DNA of 35,851 nt from Nemertoderma westbladi (GCA_032718475.1 JAUCBJ010006438.1:1-35851); one strand, 5' to 3'. Shown: positions 20,620 through 30,181, numbered from the stretch's first letter. Notes: generated by a model from the sequence alone, not told the origin. Made by a program: numbers and translations.

Positions 20620-20929
20620 TCCCTATTTACTAGTCCCGCGGGAGGGGGAGGGGTTCAGAGAACCGCGTAGGGTGATCCTACACATTACTGCGCCATGTAT
20701 TATGCATATATCGCATATATTATATGGTACCAGTATACCAACTACAGAAGGGCCGTGGCTTCATGTAGGCCGCGGTGTACAGTACTACAGCAAGAGAACC
20801 TAAAGATAATAAAACTAGCCTAGCGCCATCTACAGGTCGCAAGGTGTAATAAACTATTGTATGTACAATAGCTCACAGCACTGTAAGAGTAAGAGTAATA
20901 AAAAAAGTAGTAAAAAGTAGTTGGTGTCC

Positions 20930-21090
20930 TCAGCAGTTAGAGCCAAGCATGAACTCCCATAGTGGAGAACAGGAACTACTGCTGCTCTAAATAATCGGAC
21001 CATAAGATACCGATGAATTCTATGTGACTTCCAAATCCTGGAAAGCGCATTCAAGGCTGTAGGCCTACTTATTGGGTTCTTAATTAATAT
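20930..21090 (-). pseudogene. LINE RT C-terminal fragment
   Basis: The minus-strand stretch RIHRYLMVRLFRAAVVPVLH followed by YGSSCLALTAEDTN matches the post-RT pattern 'K-RLF-A-V-PVLLYG-E-W-LT-ED' of non-LTR elements. Only about 55 codons are present. They are followed on the minus strand by TTACTC/TACTAC-like short repeats (20885-20925) that may be its simple-repeat tail. Conceptual product inactive. Confidence 0.55.
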
Positions 21091-21099
21091 TTTGATCAA

Positions 21100-22634
21100 A
21101 ATATTTTTCGATTTGACGATTACTATTTAATAATAATTATCAAATGAGTTAAAATTTAATAGCATTTCTTTAATTAGGGAGAAGTTTTTAATTAAGTTAT
21201 AGAAACTTGATGCAATAAACTCAAAATTAACGGCATTCATGTACAACTAAAACTGTAACTTACTGTACATAGTTTATCATTTATTATCATTAATTTGCGA
21301 GTTCTCACTGGTGTTTACAGAAAAGATAAAAATATCAGCAACTTCAGTACTAAAGAAAGTATAGGAAATCACACTGTTAATGACGTGATTGTGATTGTGT
21401 AGGTCTACAGTTCATAAATAATAATATAAAATTTTTTTTTTAAATAGACTTAAGCCTATAACAGAGTGGAAAAGGCTAAAATCTTTTTAGTATATTTTTT
21501 GTTTAATATTACGATACGATTAATACGATGATATGATGATACGATGATACAATTGGAATATTTCTTAAAATTAATATATTTCAAAAATATTCTTTCATCA
21601 AAATACAAAATTAAATATTAAATTATTAATATATCCAATTAATTCGGCACTCAATTGCAAGATGACCCGTAATACAGGGTCATTTTCAGATGACACGGAC
21701 CCCCCCCCCCCCCCCCCCCCTTTTCTATAAATCTCTATCATATTGCTTCAAATTTTAAATACAACTACTTCAATGCCTTTAATTATATTTTAAAAGCGGC
21801 TAAAATGTGTCTTTAGCGAAATTTCACGTCCGCATCATAAAAAAAAGACAACTATATTACGGGTCATGGTGTAAAAACATAATATATTACGCGAATTATG
21901 TGTCAGTTTATCTTTGTCGAATATTTAATATTTGTTAAACATTTTCTTGAATCTGAATGTAGGATTGCCATTCTTGTCTGTCTTCTAAGAGCTCAAACAT
22001 ACTAGTGAACTCTTTAAAATTTAGATTAATATTTCACAATAAAAATAAAGTTAAATTAAAAAGAAACACAAAATATTAATATAATTTCAATAAACAATTT
22101 CATTAAACAAATATATTTTATTGGTGTTGATTTATTTCTTTTTGCTTTAACGTTTCTCGGCGAAAATTCAGTGAAGAACTGTTTCAAAAGTGGTAAATAA
22201 ATTATTTCTTTAAAATCTTCTAAAATAATCTAAAAAAGAAACGATAAAAAAAAATTATATAATAACCACAATCCTAATAATCATCACTATCTGGGGTCTA
22301 TTTTTTATTCGATCTAAATTATAGAATTATATAATAAGATACAGTATGATAATCATAATAAGGTATCTAAAATATACTAAATATTATACAGTAGTCCCTG
22401 TTCTTATTCATATAGTTTATTAAGTTGTCCGAAGGCAGCAGTAGTTTATACAATTTCTTTGGTAAATCTGATTGTTCGCATGGTTATTGTCCTCTCCTAT
22501 GCTGCAGCTTATTGCATATTCATTGCGTATGTTCCAGCACACCAATATGCAGGATTGCCATCTTTATCCTATAGAAATGCATAATATTTGTATATGATTA
22601 GTTTATTTTTTTAACTATCTAATGTTTCTAAGTA
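21100..22634. other. AT-rich sequence with small TIR structure and poly-C
   Basis: No gene. A 16-bp inverted repeat with one mismatch, ATGACCCGTAATACAG at 21662-21677 and its complement at 21852-21867, encloses about 175 bp that include 21 C residues (21700-21720). No target duplication was found. The rest is low-complexity AT-rich DNA. Confidence 0.4.
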
Positions 22635-23212
22635 ACTGTGGGAGTGGGGCTAATGGAATTGTGGTTAATGCCAACGAAGTTGCCAATGTCAATATAAACC
22701 TCGTTAAATACTTTTGAGATTTCTAGTGGACTTGTAATTAATTTACTTTGATATTAAATTTGTGGGATGGGTTTTCGTTGCGAATTAATATTCAGAATTT
22801 TATTGATAACTTTCCAACGGCTTTTGCTGTCAATTTGATTTAAGTATTTATTCTTCACATAATCATTTTTCAGTTTTTTATTAAGATTATTAAATCGGTT
22901 TCTTGCCATTTTGAATTCTTTGAATTCCGACTGTGTTTTAGTTGAACGCCATAGTTTTAGTTTACTGTCCTTATTCTGTCTCAAGTTCACAAGCTCTGCA
23001 TTGGACCATTTTACCTTGTTTCCCAGATATTGACATTGTGTTTTTGTATACTTGTATTTGATTGGTGCTTGTCTGTTTAGTAAAGTTTCAATATTGGATT
23101 CAAGGTATTGTAATTTCTTTCGAGTTAACATCTGTTTCGAAGTACAATGGGGACCAGTCAATTTTACCGATTTCACAAATAAAATGCGCAGAATTAAATG
23201 ATGAAATGTCAC
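22635..23212 (-). pseudogene. LINE ORF2 linker and RT N-terminal edge
   Basis: Continuation of the ORF2 remnant in another frame: NRQAPIKYKYTKTQ, then KVKWSNAELVNLRQNKDSKL, then the conserved NNLNKKLK...YLNQ...WKVINKIL stretch. After a break near 22755 homology goes on with LITSPLEISKVFNEVYIDIG before ending at about 22635, where unrelated AT-rich DNA follows. No RT catalytic motif remains. Confidence 0.7.
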
Positions 23213-23684
23213 GATATTTTATTTTTTCTTTGTTGATATTTTGAGCCGGTGTTATTTTATGCTTTATAGTAGTTAATGTATACTCATGATCTGAGAAGTC
23301 GCAGAAAAATACCAGGCTATTTATTGTAGAGTCTGAGTTCAGATTTGTTAGGACAAGGTCAAGGAGCGTGCTTGATGATTTAGTATATCTTGTGGGTGGT
23401 GTTGTGTTCAAGGTTGAAAGGTTATAAGTGGAAAGGACGTCGCTTAGTTGTTTGGTTTTGGAGTCATTGGAGTTTAAAATATTGATGTTAAGGTCACCCT
23501 GAATAACAATATTTAGGTTGGGTTCTGGTGCTATTGCATTTTCAAGCTCTTCCGCAAAGTCATCAATGAAATGCTTATTTGCCCGCGGTGGATTGTATAC
23601 AGTGCAGATAAGCAGCCCATCGACTTCTACCCAAAGGCTTCCTAGTTTGGTGTTACATTTAATGTCGTGGGATAGTGAAAACAT
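23100..23684 (-). pseudogene. LINE ORF2 endonuclease, C-terminal two-thirds
   Basis: It begins inside the domain (MFSLSHDIKCNTKLGSLWVE) and continues with ICTVYNPPRAN, the catalytic-loop block IVIQGDLNINIL, the STLLDLVLTN block, and FFCDFSDHEYT, i.e. the GDLN and SDH signatures of APE-like endonucleases. The first strand and the catalytic Glu block are absent, since only 37 bp separate it from the ORF1 stop; this suggests a deletion. A frameshift near 23140 separates it from the linker frame (YLESNIETLLNRQAPIKYKY). Confidence 0.75.
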
Positions 23685-23721
23685 GGGATAGTGATTGCCT
23701 TTGTGTCAATATTTCTATGGG

Positions 23722-24243
23722 TTATGAGTTATGGTTATACTGTGGCCGTGTTGGTTGACGAGGGCCCTGCTGGTAGGACGTAGGGGATCCGACGTTCCTT
23801 CCCGACGGCCGGTGGCTGGGCCGGATATTCGTTGCATCGGCTCTGCGATATGGTGCTGATGGCGACGGGGTTGGCAGCAGTGGTCGACGTTTCACAACAT
23901 CGACGAACTTCTCTCGGACGTTGCAGTGTATGGCGCGGGAAATACAGTTCATAACAATAGATAAACCCTGTCGTGATAGATGACGGCCGTCTCTGGCAAA
24001 AGCAGATCCGAGGATAACGTTATTGTTGGCCATAAAACTGTAACAAGTTGGGATAATGTTGCTATTACGCTCGTTTGCGAGATTAGCAATTTCTTTATTC
24101 AGAGACATAATTTTCTCTAGTGCAGCGACATTCGCATTATTAGGAGGCACCTCTACAATGTAGAGATTTGTAGGCGGAATCGTTCCATTACCGCATCGGT
24201 TGTGGCCTTTATGTCCTCTATTATATTTGAACCGAATCAGAAA
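23722..24243 (-). pseudogene. LINE ORF1, SGNH/esterase-like C-terminal part
   Basis: The frame is open from about 24243 (KYNRGHKGHNRC) without a defined start. Around residues 20-110 it reads NLYIVEVPPNNANVAALEKI, NKEIANLANERN, then GSAFARDGRHLSRQGLSIVM. The VEVPP strand, the helix with NKEI, and the final D-G-x-H-L-x-x-x-G block are the C-terminal half of the SGNH-hydrolase (esterase) domain that many CR1-type elements carry in ORF1; the Asp-x-x-His pair is present. The tail is Pro/Arg-rich (PLLPTPSPSAPYRR). The N-terminal Ser nucleophile block is not in view. Confidence 0.55.
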
Positions 24244-24728
24244 AAATAATGAAATCCACTTACTCTAGGTGTAGTATACGTACTACACGCTGTGAGTGGG
24301 ATAACGACAGGAAATCTTCACACAAAGTGATTTAATTTGTTTATGAATTTAAGTAGCCATATGGGGGAGCATTTAACTCCTCGAGCCAGTAAACAGCTGC
24401 TTTCGTTAACAGCAATCGATTACGGAAATTAATGCGGGGTCGAAAGCACCACGGTTTAAGTGCAACCAAATTGATTTGCCATGTCGATTACGGTACCTAC
24501 ACGCCAGGAATCAGTGGGCCAAACTGAACCCCACTAATGTCTCCATAACCTTTGGTTGTACGTATTTTCTTTTATATCTCACCCGAATTTGAGATAACAC
24601 CTTTAACTTAGTAATTACAGAGTCCTTAGGTTGAATAACGGGTGGTTCCTAGAGTTAGGTGCCGTTGTGAATTATTATTGTGAGGCTGTTAGCAAGCGAT
24701 AAATGTACCTATTATTTACATGGTGTCA
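24244..24728. other. Possible LINE 5' leader, no gene
   Basis: Moderately GC-balanced sequence upstream (on the minus strand) of the LINE ORF1 remnant. No open frame of note. I list it as a possible 5' untranslated part of that LINE without direct support. Confidence 0.3.
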
Positions 24729-24906
24729 GGACAATTCCTACCCGGACAATTCGTACCTGGACAATTCGTACCGGACATTTCGTACCGGACAATTCGTACC
24801 CGGATAATTTGTACCCAAATTTTTTTTTGACGGGTACGAATTGTCCGGGTACGAATTTTCCGGGTACGAATTGTCCGGGTACGAATTGTCCAGGTACGAA
24901 TTGTCC
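24729..24906. repeat. 178-bp hairpin of tandem 15-bp units in inverted arms
   Basis: The left arm has six units of GGACAATTCGTACCC (some with changes). The right arm has five units of the complement GGGTACGAATTGTCC. A short A/T-rich centre (about 24812-24830) separates them. Opposed arrays of the same unit form a very stable hairpin. No clear target duplication is visible, so it may be a foldback element or a replication-generated inverted repeat. Confidence 0.85.
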
Positions 24907-24939
24907 GTATACTCACTAGTGAAAGTACGCTATATTGAT

Positions 24940-25157
24940 ATTTTAAACTAGCTAGTTTTTGCAAATTTTCTTATAAATGTTATAGAACACATGTTAGCTA
25001 TCAATTTTGATGAATATTTTTGTTCTAGAACACATTTTTTTGTTCTAGAACACACATTTTTTATTTTTAAACTAGCTAGTTTTTTCTACTTTTTTTTATA
25101 AATATTATAGAACACGTGTTGTTAGTTATCAATTTTGATAATTTTTTTTTGTTCTAG
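24940..25157. repeat. ~95-bp direct duplication (TTAAACTAGCTAGTTTTT ... GTTCTAG)
   Basis: Two diverged copies, about 24942-25036 and 25066-25157, each run from AAACTAGCTAGTTTTT through TATAGAACAC and TATCAATTTTGAT to TTGTTCTAG. The second copy is interrupted at its end by the insertion below, and GTTCTAGAACAC in the first copy acts as the empty site. Confidence 0.7.
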
Positions 25158-25504
25158 CGCCAGCCAACCGTCAAGCCGGTTGACAGACCTTGTGTGGTGA
25201 CTAGTTAGAACACACCGGGTGACGTCATACTGCTACGTGTAAGACCGGTCCCCCGGTGAGCAGGGTCTGACTATTGGATCACCTGACTCCGCACGCTTGT
25301 GGAGCTGTATCACCCTTACCCTGACTGCTGGATAGCGGACCTGCTCTGTTACCGTGATACTGCTACATTGTATGATTGTATTGTTACCGTAGCCATTTTA
25401 CCCATATTGTATGTAACATTATTACCCAGTATCAGTTATCAGTTATACATTAATACACCAGTTACCTACGTGTCCGCGACACTTGTTCTTTTTACCCTCT
25501 GGCG
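25158..25504. mobile_element. 347-bp insertion with TAG duplication and 6-bp inverted ends
   Basis: GC-richer sequence between CGCCAG (25158) and CTGGCG (25504), flanked by TAG on both sides (25155-25157, 25505-25507). The uninterrupted version GTTCTAGAACAC lies 120 bp upstream. It contains a full CRE-type palindrome TGACGTCA near 25219 and no ORF. The class is unknown; a small DNA element or solo LTR-like sequence are options. Confidence 0.5.
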
Positions 25505-25838
25505 TAGAACACTTTTTTATACTATCTAGTTTTCAATTTTTTTTCTAGATCAAACAAACGAACATTTTTTGGAAAAAATATATATTTTATGTTAAGAGAA
25601 TGTTTCTTGCCATTGTATTCTAGAAAATTTGATGAATATAATTATTTAAAATTGTATTATTTTTTTTTTCAATTTTTCTTTGCAGCTACTGTAGTGTTTC
25701 TAAAACATTCTTAACATTTATAAAAAAGTTGAAATAATTAGCCTGTATAAAAAATAAAAAATGTTTTTAGAACAAAAAAAATGTATTCCAGAACAAAAAT
25801 TTTCATCAAAAGTGATATATAAAAACAAAGACAAGGCC

Positions 25839-25945
25839 ATGATACACCACAGGAGAGGCAAGCGGCCGCGGCAAGAGGCGAGCGGCCGTGGCAAGAGGCG
25901 AGCGGCCGCGGCAAGAGGCGAGCGGCCGCGGCAAGCGGCCACTTT
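25839..25945. repeat. GC-rich 20-bp minisatellite
   Basis: It starts with ATGATACACCACA (25839-25851), followed by about four units containing GGCGAGCGGCCGCGGCAAGA. The sequence ATGATACACCACA also bounds the large palindrome immediately to the right, so both belong to one repeat family. Confidence 0.75.
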
Positions 25946-25981
25946 TTAATAATAGAACACATTATTCTCTATGGGTCATGC

Positions 25982-26349
25982 ATGATACACCACAAATGGC
26001 CGCTGCCGCTCGCCACTCCTGTAGTGTATCATACTAAAAGTCGCCGCTCACTTCGGCCGCGGCCGCTCGCCGAGACCGCCTGCCGCTCGCCGAGACCGCC
26101 TGCCGCTCGCCGAGACCGCCTGCCGCTCACCGAGACCGCCTGCCGCTCGCCGCGACAGCCTGCCGCTGCCGCTCGCTGCTTCTGTGGTGTATCATGGCCT
26201 TAACAATGTTCTATAAAGACAATGATACACCACAGAAGCGGCGAGTGGCAGCGGTGGGCGGCCGTGGCGAGCGGCCGATGTGAGCGGCGACTTACAGTAT
26301 GATACACCATAGGAGCCGCGAGTGGCAGCGGCCATTTGTGGTGTATAAT
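25982..26349. repeat. 368-bp GC-rich inverted repeat bounded by ATGATACACCACA
   Basis: The left arm 25982-26195 and right arm 26222-26349 are inverted relatives around a 26-nt centre (26196-26221). ATGATACACCACA or its complement occurs at each outer end, at each inner end and once inside each arm. The left arm also holds five 20-bp units containing GAGACCGCCTGCCGCTCGCC (about 26070-26165). The GC content contrasts strongly with the AT-rich flanks. ORFs across it are shadows. Confidence 0.75.
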
Positions 26350-26655
26350 AGGTTCAGCCCTCGCCCTTCTATTGAACAGGCGATCTTTAAGCAAATTAAC
26401 CTGTTCATTCAACCCCGGTGACGTGTTTCTCATTTTTTCCATTTCTCTCCATCTCATCTTTTCCATTTTTTCATTACAATATCATTTATTAAAGTTGCAT
26501 TAACAGCTCAACTACAATTCATTAATATATATACTGTAATAGAAGCCAGCCGGTCATCCACGTATTATCACGTATGAAGCTCTATTACAGTCATTGTATT
26601 ATCATGTATGTCATAACCCGTCGTCCATGGCTACGCGTTCCTTGTGTTTGTCGCC

Positions 26656-26853
26656 AGAAAGTAGATCTAAATATACAATGTAAATAGGACAATACGATAA
26701 TGCTCTCCATAGCGAAAAATATCAACCGGCCCTAGTGGGGCTCGAACCCGGTACCTAGGTTTCAAACTTCTGGTTATCATCAGCATATTGTCCTATTTAC
26801 ATTGTATATTTAATACACCGCGTCACAATTCACTTATTATTAGAAAGTAGATC
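26656..26853 (-). mobile_element. SINE-like retroposon with 12-bp target-site duplication
   Basis: AGAAAGTAGATC is repeated perfectly at 26656-26667 and 26842-26853, bracketing 174 bp. Inside, on the minus strand, GGGTTCGAGCCCC (26737-26749) fits the RNA polymerase III B box. A 27-bp inverted repeat (26668-26694 and 26786-26812, perfect) starts with TAAATATACAATGTAAATAG. A long target duplication indicates LINE-type retroposition; the terminal inverted repeat is unusual for a SINE. Confidence 0.75.
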
Positions 26854-27307
26854 GGATCTGCGTTAAGTAGAGTGGTTGATACAGGTGATAATCTCTTCCG
26901 TAAAGCTCGGCGTTTGTCATCAAGATTGTGTGATTGTTCAGTTAAATTATCAATCACAATTTAACAATTCAATGCCAACGACTATTGCTGCTGGTCTATA
27001 AGCTCTTAGGATTTCCAAAATTTTTCTATTACTATTATTAAGGATGGAATCGAATGCCTTTCTGAATTCCATTCATGTCAGAACTGCGGAACGCTTTTAT
27101 ATATATTACCTTCAACAAGACTCCATAGCGCTTCGAGTATCTGAGCTATATTATCCTTCTGTGTTTGTTGACCATATAGCATGACTACATGCAATTCAAA
27201 AATTTGTTTGGGGGAATATTTTAGGCTTATTTTATATTTCACTTCCGGATTGATGCTGGCTATTTTCATTAAATAAAATCAAATGAACTAGCAAGCCAGG
27301 GAAGGGA

Positions 27308-27366
27308 ATGACTGTTCACCAGCACGGAAGATCTTCCACAGTTATACCTTTTTCTGCTGTTTCCCA
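27308..27366. repeat. Lone diverged copy of the 63-bp repeat
   Basis: GGAATGACTGTTCACCAGCA followed by GATCTTCCACAG and GCTGTTTCCCA matches one unit of the minisatellite at 33166-33850. The matching right-hand piece resumes at 30138 (GCTGTTTCCCAAGTT), which indicates that the unit is split by the insertion below. Confidence 0.6.
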
Positions 27367-27393
27367 TGCGGAAAGGGGGGGGGGGGGGGGGGG

Positions 27394-29090
27394 TGATTGA
27401 AAAGTGTGAACTATGCAAGGGATAGAAATTAGTGATCGAAGCGAGCGATTTCTCTATGGGTTTTTTAACGTTTAAAATGTAAATCTACATAATATAGTAT
27501 GTATTTATTGAAGGGCTGTTCATAAATTAGGTCACGGCCAGTATCGGGTGGGTAGAGGGTTCAGTGAGTTTGTGACAAACCCTGTGAATAGCGCAGATAG
27601 TGGTTGAAAAGTCCAGTAGTATACAGCTTACCAGATCCTAGTAACGATGTATCTTACCGTAAGATCCAGTAATGTATACGGGCTCGTACAGTATCTGACA
27701 ACAAATCCCAGTCCAGGGTGTCTAAATAAACAGATACAAATACGCGAACAACTACTGGCGAGGAACAGAGCCTAGTGTCTATTCTACGTACGTGAGCGGG
27801 TCTAATGCCTACGAACTAGACAAAAGGATGCCTGTCCTCTAACCGGTGAGGCAGATGTACAGTTACAGTGACAGACCAAACTCACGGGAAAACAATCCCC
27901 GCGCAGCGAATCCTAACTATCGCTGACAGACCTAAATACTGTAAACTTGCCGCGGTGTGATTTATATGGTTTATATACGAGCTAGTGGATTAACAGACTA
28001 GCGTAACAATACTACTAACAAGCGGTAGCAGTCAAAGGGGGTAGTACCTAAAGTAAAAATACTGCTGACAGGAGCAATGCAGTCAAAAGGGTGCATGCCA
28101 TCTAAAATACTTGCCGTAAACTAAATATCAGATCCTAAATTTACAAACTACGAACAGTATATATGTTTTAGGACGTGTGTGTGTGTTTGTGTTACGAATA
28201 AAACAAATTTGGTGTATCGCCGTTGTACTAGGTTTCGGTGATTTCTGACCAAAAACAATACCGGGCGCTAGCTACTAAAATAAGCTAGTCGCGCTCTGTA
28301 GGGCTTTATACTTACAAATGATGTCAAAGCTCTCTCCTTCCTATCTACAACTCAACCGGGCAACCACGGTGTTAGTAACTACACCCGTGATCGGCACAAA
28401 TACCAGATTCTGGTTGTAAGATAAGAGATAGGGGTTAATCGCTACCGTACGTTAGCTGATCTGGTATACAAATTTGATTCTAGAACTTTGTTGCCGCGGT
28501 GGTTAGCAGCAATACCTATCAGTACGTGGCAAGGCGCGGTAGGATATTAGTAACCTCCCTAGGCCAAGCAAAGTGCCGGTAGCAGAAAGCTGCTCCGGTG
28601 AACCGGTACAGAACTGTCAGTACTGCAAATCACCAAATTATGGAACTTGTGTTCTCTGCACCTAAAGTGTACTTGCGCGTACTGACGAACAGCAATAGTT
28701 CACACCTGTAGGAGATACAGGTTAGTTAATCCAGGGATTTTGCTTGTTTGCTCCTGTCTAAGTCAAAATATTCGATCCTAAATTTTATGGTGCTCCACGA
28801 CGGCGTCACGCTTACCCTGATCTATAGGTCTTACTGCGGGCAAGGGCGTCAAACAAAGTCTTACCTTCCTCTGACGTGGGCGCTGTATGGCAAGGGGGCA
28901 TGCTTCGAACGGGCGCGCGGGCAAATCTAATGTGGGCGCTTAGCGTGTTGTGGACATCTTTCCCTGCGTTGCTGACGGCCTAACGGTCTAGGCAGCCATC
29001 TCCCAAATGTTTGGCTGTCCCAAAGGTGGACGAGACAAAATATACATGTTTAAAGTTTACAGTATATTTACGTAATTTACAAAGATTTAT
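27394..29090. other. Interior of insertion, no long ORF
   Basis: More balanced in base composition than the flanks and without a convincing coding frame on either strand. On the minus strand there are donor-like sites (AAG/GTAAGA near 28863 and CAG/GGTAAGC near 28822) and an acceptor-like CTCCTACAG/GTG near 28709. These would suit a spliced non-coding transcript from the promoter-like array at 29214-29400, but this is speculative. Confidence 0.25.
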
Positions 29091-29213
29091 CAAACAGATT
29101 TACTAAATAGTTTCAACAAGAAACTAACAAATGTAACTAGTAAAGTAACAAGATCAGGATTAGTGATGAGCGAAAGTGAGTTATAAGAATGGTGATAACC
29201 GAAGGCAAACCAG

Positions 29214-29400
29214 CCTTTATATACTAAATCTGGGACATAGAATCCTCTAGAACCTTCCAGAGCATTCCATGGCCTCACATTGGAGCAATAAGATATTCCA
29301 TGCCCTATGATTGGCCCAACTCATCGTTCCATGTGTTGTACGCACCTCATTGGTTTACCAAATTAAATCAAATGAAAATAAATTGCCCCAAAATGCAAAT
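29214..29400 (-). promoter_or_regulatory. Octamer - 3x CCAAT - HSE - TATA promoter-like array
   Basis: Read on the minus strand: an octamer motif (ATGCAAAT on the plus strand at 29393-29400), CCAAT boxes at 29349-29353, 29310-29314 and 29279-29283, four alternating heat-shock pentamers AGAAC CTTCC AGAGC ATTCC (29249-29268, one mismatch in the third) and TATATAAAGG at 29214-29223. Spacing is as in strong stress-type RNA polymerase II promoters, with an expected start near 29190 and transcription toward lower coordinates. No ORF follows; a non-coding transcript, a retroelement leader or a decayed heat-shock gene promoter are possible. Confidence 0.5.
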
Positions 29401-29403
29401 TTC

Positions 29404-29484
29404 CCGACTGGGATTCGAACTCGTAACCTATCTGTAATGTAACCAACGCCTTAACCATCTGACCACTACGCCATGAGAGTACCT
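29404..29484 (-). repeat. tRNA-like sequence / SINE head
   Basis: On the minus strand it reads GGCGTAGTGGTCAGATGG (A-box-like) then GAGTTCGAATCCC (B box, 29410-29422) with tRNA-like spacing. The arms do not form a clean cloverleaf, so it is more likely a SINE head or tRNA pseudogene than a functional tRNA. Confidence 0.55.
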
Positions 29485-30103
29485 ACGGGTTTTATGTGTA
29501 CCAATATGAATAGGCATATTACATTACTGTAATTTAATCAAAATGCGTCGGATTTTTAGAAAGTTTTTACGTTAAACTACAAATGCTATCTTATAGTGAA
29601 ATAATCCATCAGTGGTGCACTTTGACTGCAAGTGAAAAATATGTTCTTCAACGCTAATTGACCGCAAGGGAAATAAACAAACTTTGTTTATTGTTTTGGT
29701 TTCGAAAATATCTACACAGTAAGAGTAACCTGCTCCTTTCTCTTAGTAATTTTGTTTAAATTTGATAAAGTTTATTGTGGTGACCTTAATCCGTCGTGAA
29801 CGTACATGACGTCACAATTTATGATAAAATAAATCACATTAGTTATGAATGAAAAACGAAATAAACGGTAACATAGAATATTCTTCATTATTTTAAGACC
29901 TTATATACCTTTAGCTGATCCCATTTGAGACAATTAAAAACATATTTGAAAATTTTTTTAGAGTTCAATCCTTTATTACTCCTTTAGAAGTTGGTACACT
30001 TAGCACTTTACTTGGTTCGAAACATTTTATTTTGGTCAATTATTGGTCGCTGAGATAAATCAGAAATTGCAGGAAATGTTAATGATGATAATGTTATATT
30101 AAA
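29485..30103. other. AT-rich, no gene seen
   Basis: Plain AT-rich sequence inside the right part of the 2.77-kb insertion. No motif or open frame stands out. Confidence 0.4.
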
Positions 30104-30140
30104 CCCCCCCCCCCCCCCCCCCCCTGGCTACGCCACCGCT
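30104..30140. repeat. Poly-C tract with GGCTACGCCACC end motif
   Basis: 21 C residues (30104-30124) followed by TGGCTACGCCACCGCTG. The combination of a long G/C run with GGTGGCGTAGCCA resembles the ends of small DNA elements common in marine invertebrate genomes; that comparison is from memory. Confidence 0.4.
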
Positions 30141-30181
30141 GTTTCCCAAGTTACATTGCTTTTCGTAAATGATTAACTAAC

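Larger units (their letters stand above)
22635..24243 (-). mobile_element. CR1-like LINE remnant: ORF1 esterase part, EN, linker; RT lost
   Basis: Minus-strand element in 5' to 3' order: ORF1 C-terminal half (24243-23722), endonuclease C-terminal part (23684-23100), linker and start of the RT region (about 23150-22635). It then ends before the RT palm. The linker (ARNRFNNLNKKLKNDYVKNK, then WKVINKILN and FNEVYIDIGNF) is clearly homologous to the start of the plus-strand LINE at 4379, so both belong to related families retaining complementary parts. Upstream (24244-24700) may be its 5' leader; a TGTAGTATACGTACTACA hairpin lies near 24273. Confidence 0.75.
27356..30148. mobile_element. 2.77-kb insertion with poly-G and poly-C ends
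   Basis: GCTGTTTCCCA occurs at 27356-27366 and again at 30138-30148. Read without the intervening 27367-30137, the flanks reconstitute a 63-bp-type repeat unit. The inserted sequence begins TGCGGAAA followed by 19 G and ends with 21 C followed by TGGCTACGCCACC. It contains a promoter-like array, a tRNA-like sequence and no long ORF. Terminal inverted similarity apart from the homopolymers is weak, so the mechanism is uncertain. Confidence 0.5.

Noticed and set aside
24680-24964. Thr/Arg/Pro repeat ORFs
   Set aside because: Both arms of the 15-bp hairpin give open frames because the period is a multiple of three.
25718-26203. Arg/Ala/Pro-rich ORFs in several frames
   Set aside because: GC-rich inverted repeat and 20-bp units keep many frames open; no coding evidence.
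29404-29484. Functional tRNA gene
   Set aside because: Good A/B-box-like motifs but no clean cloverleaf; treated as SINE head or tRNA pseudogene.
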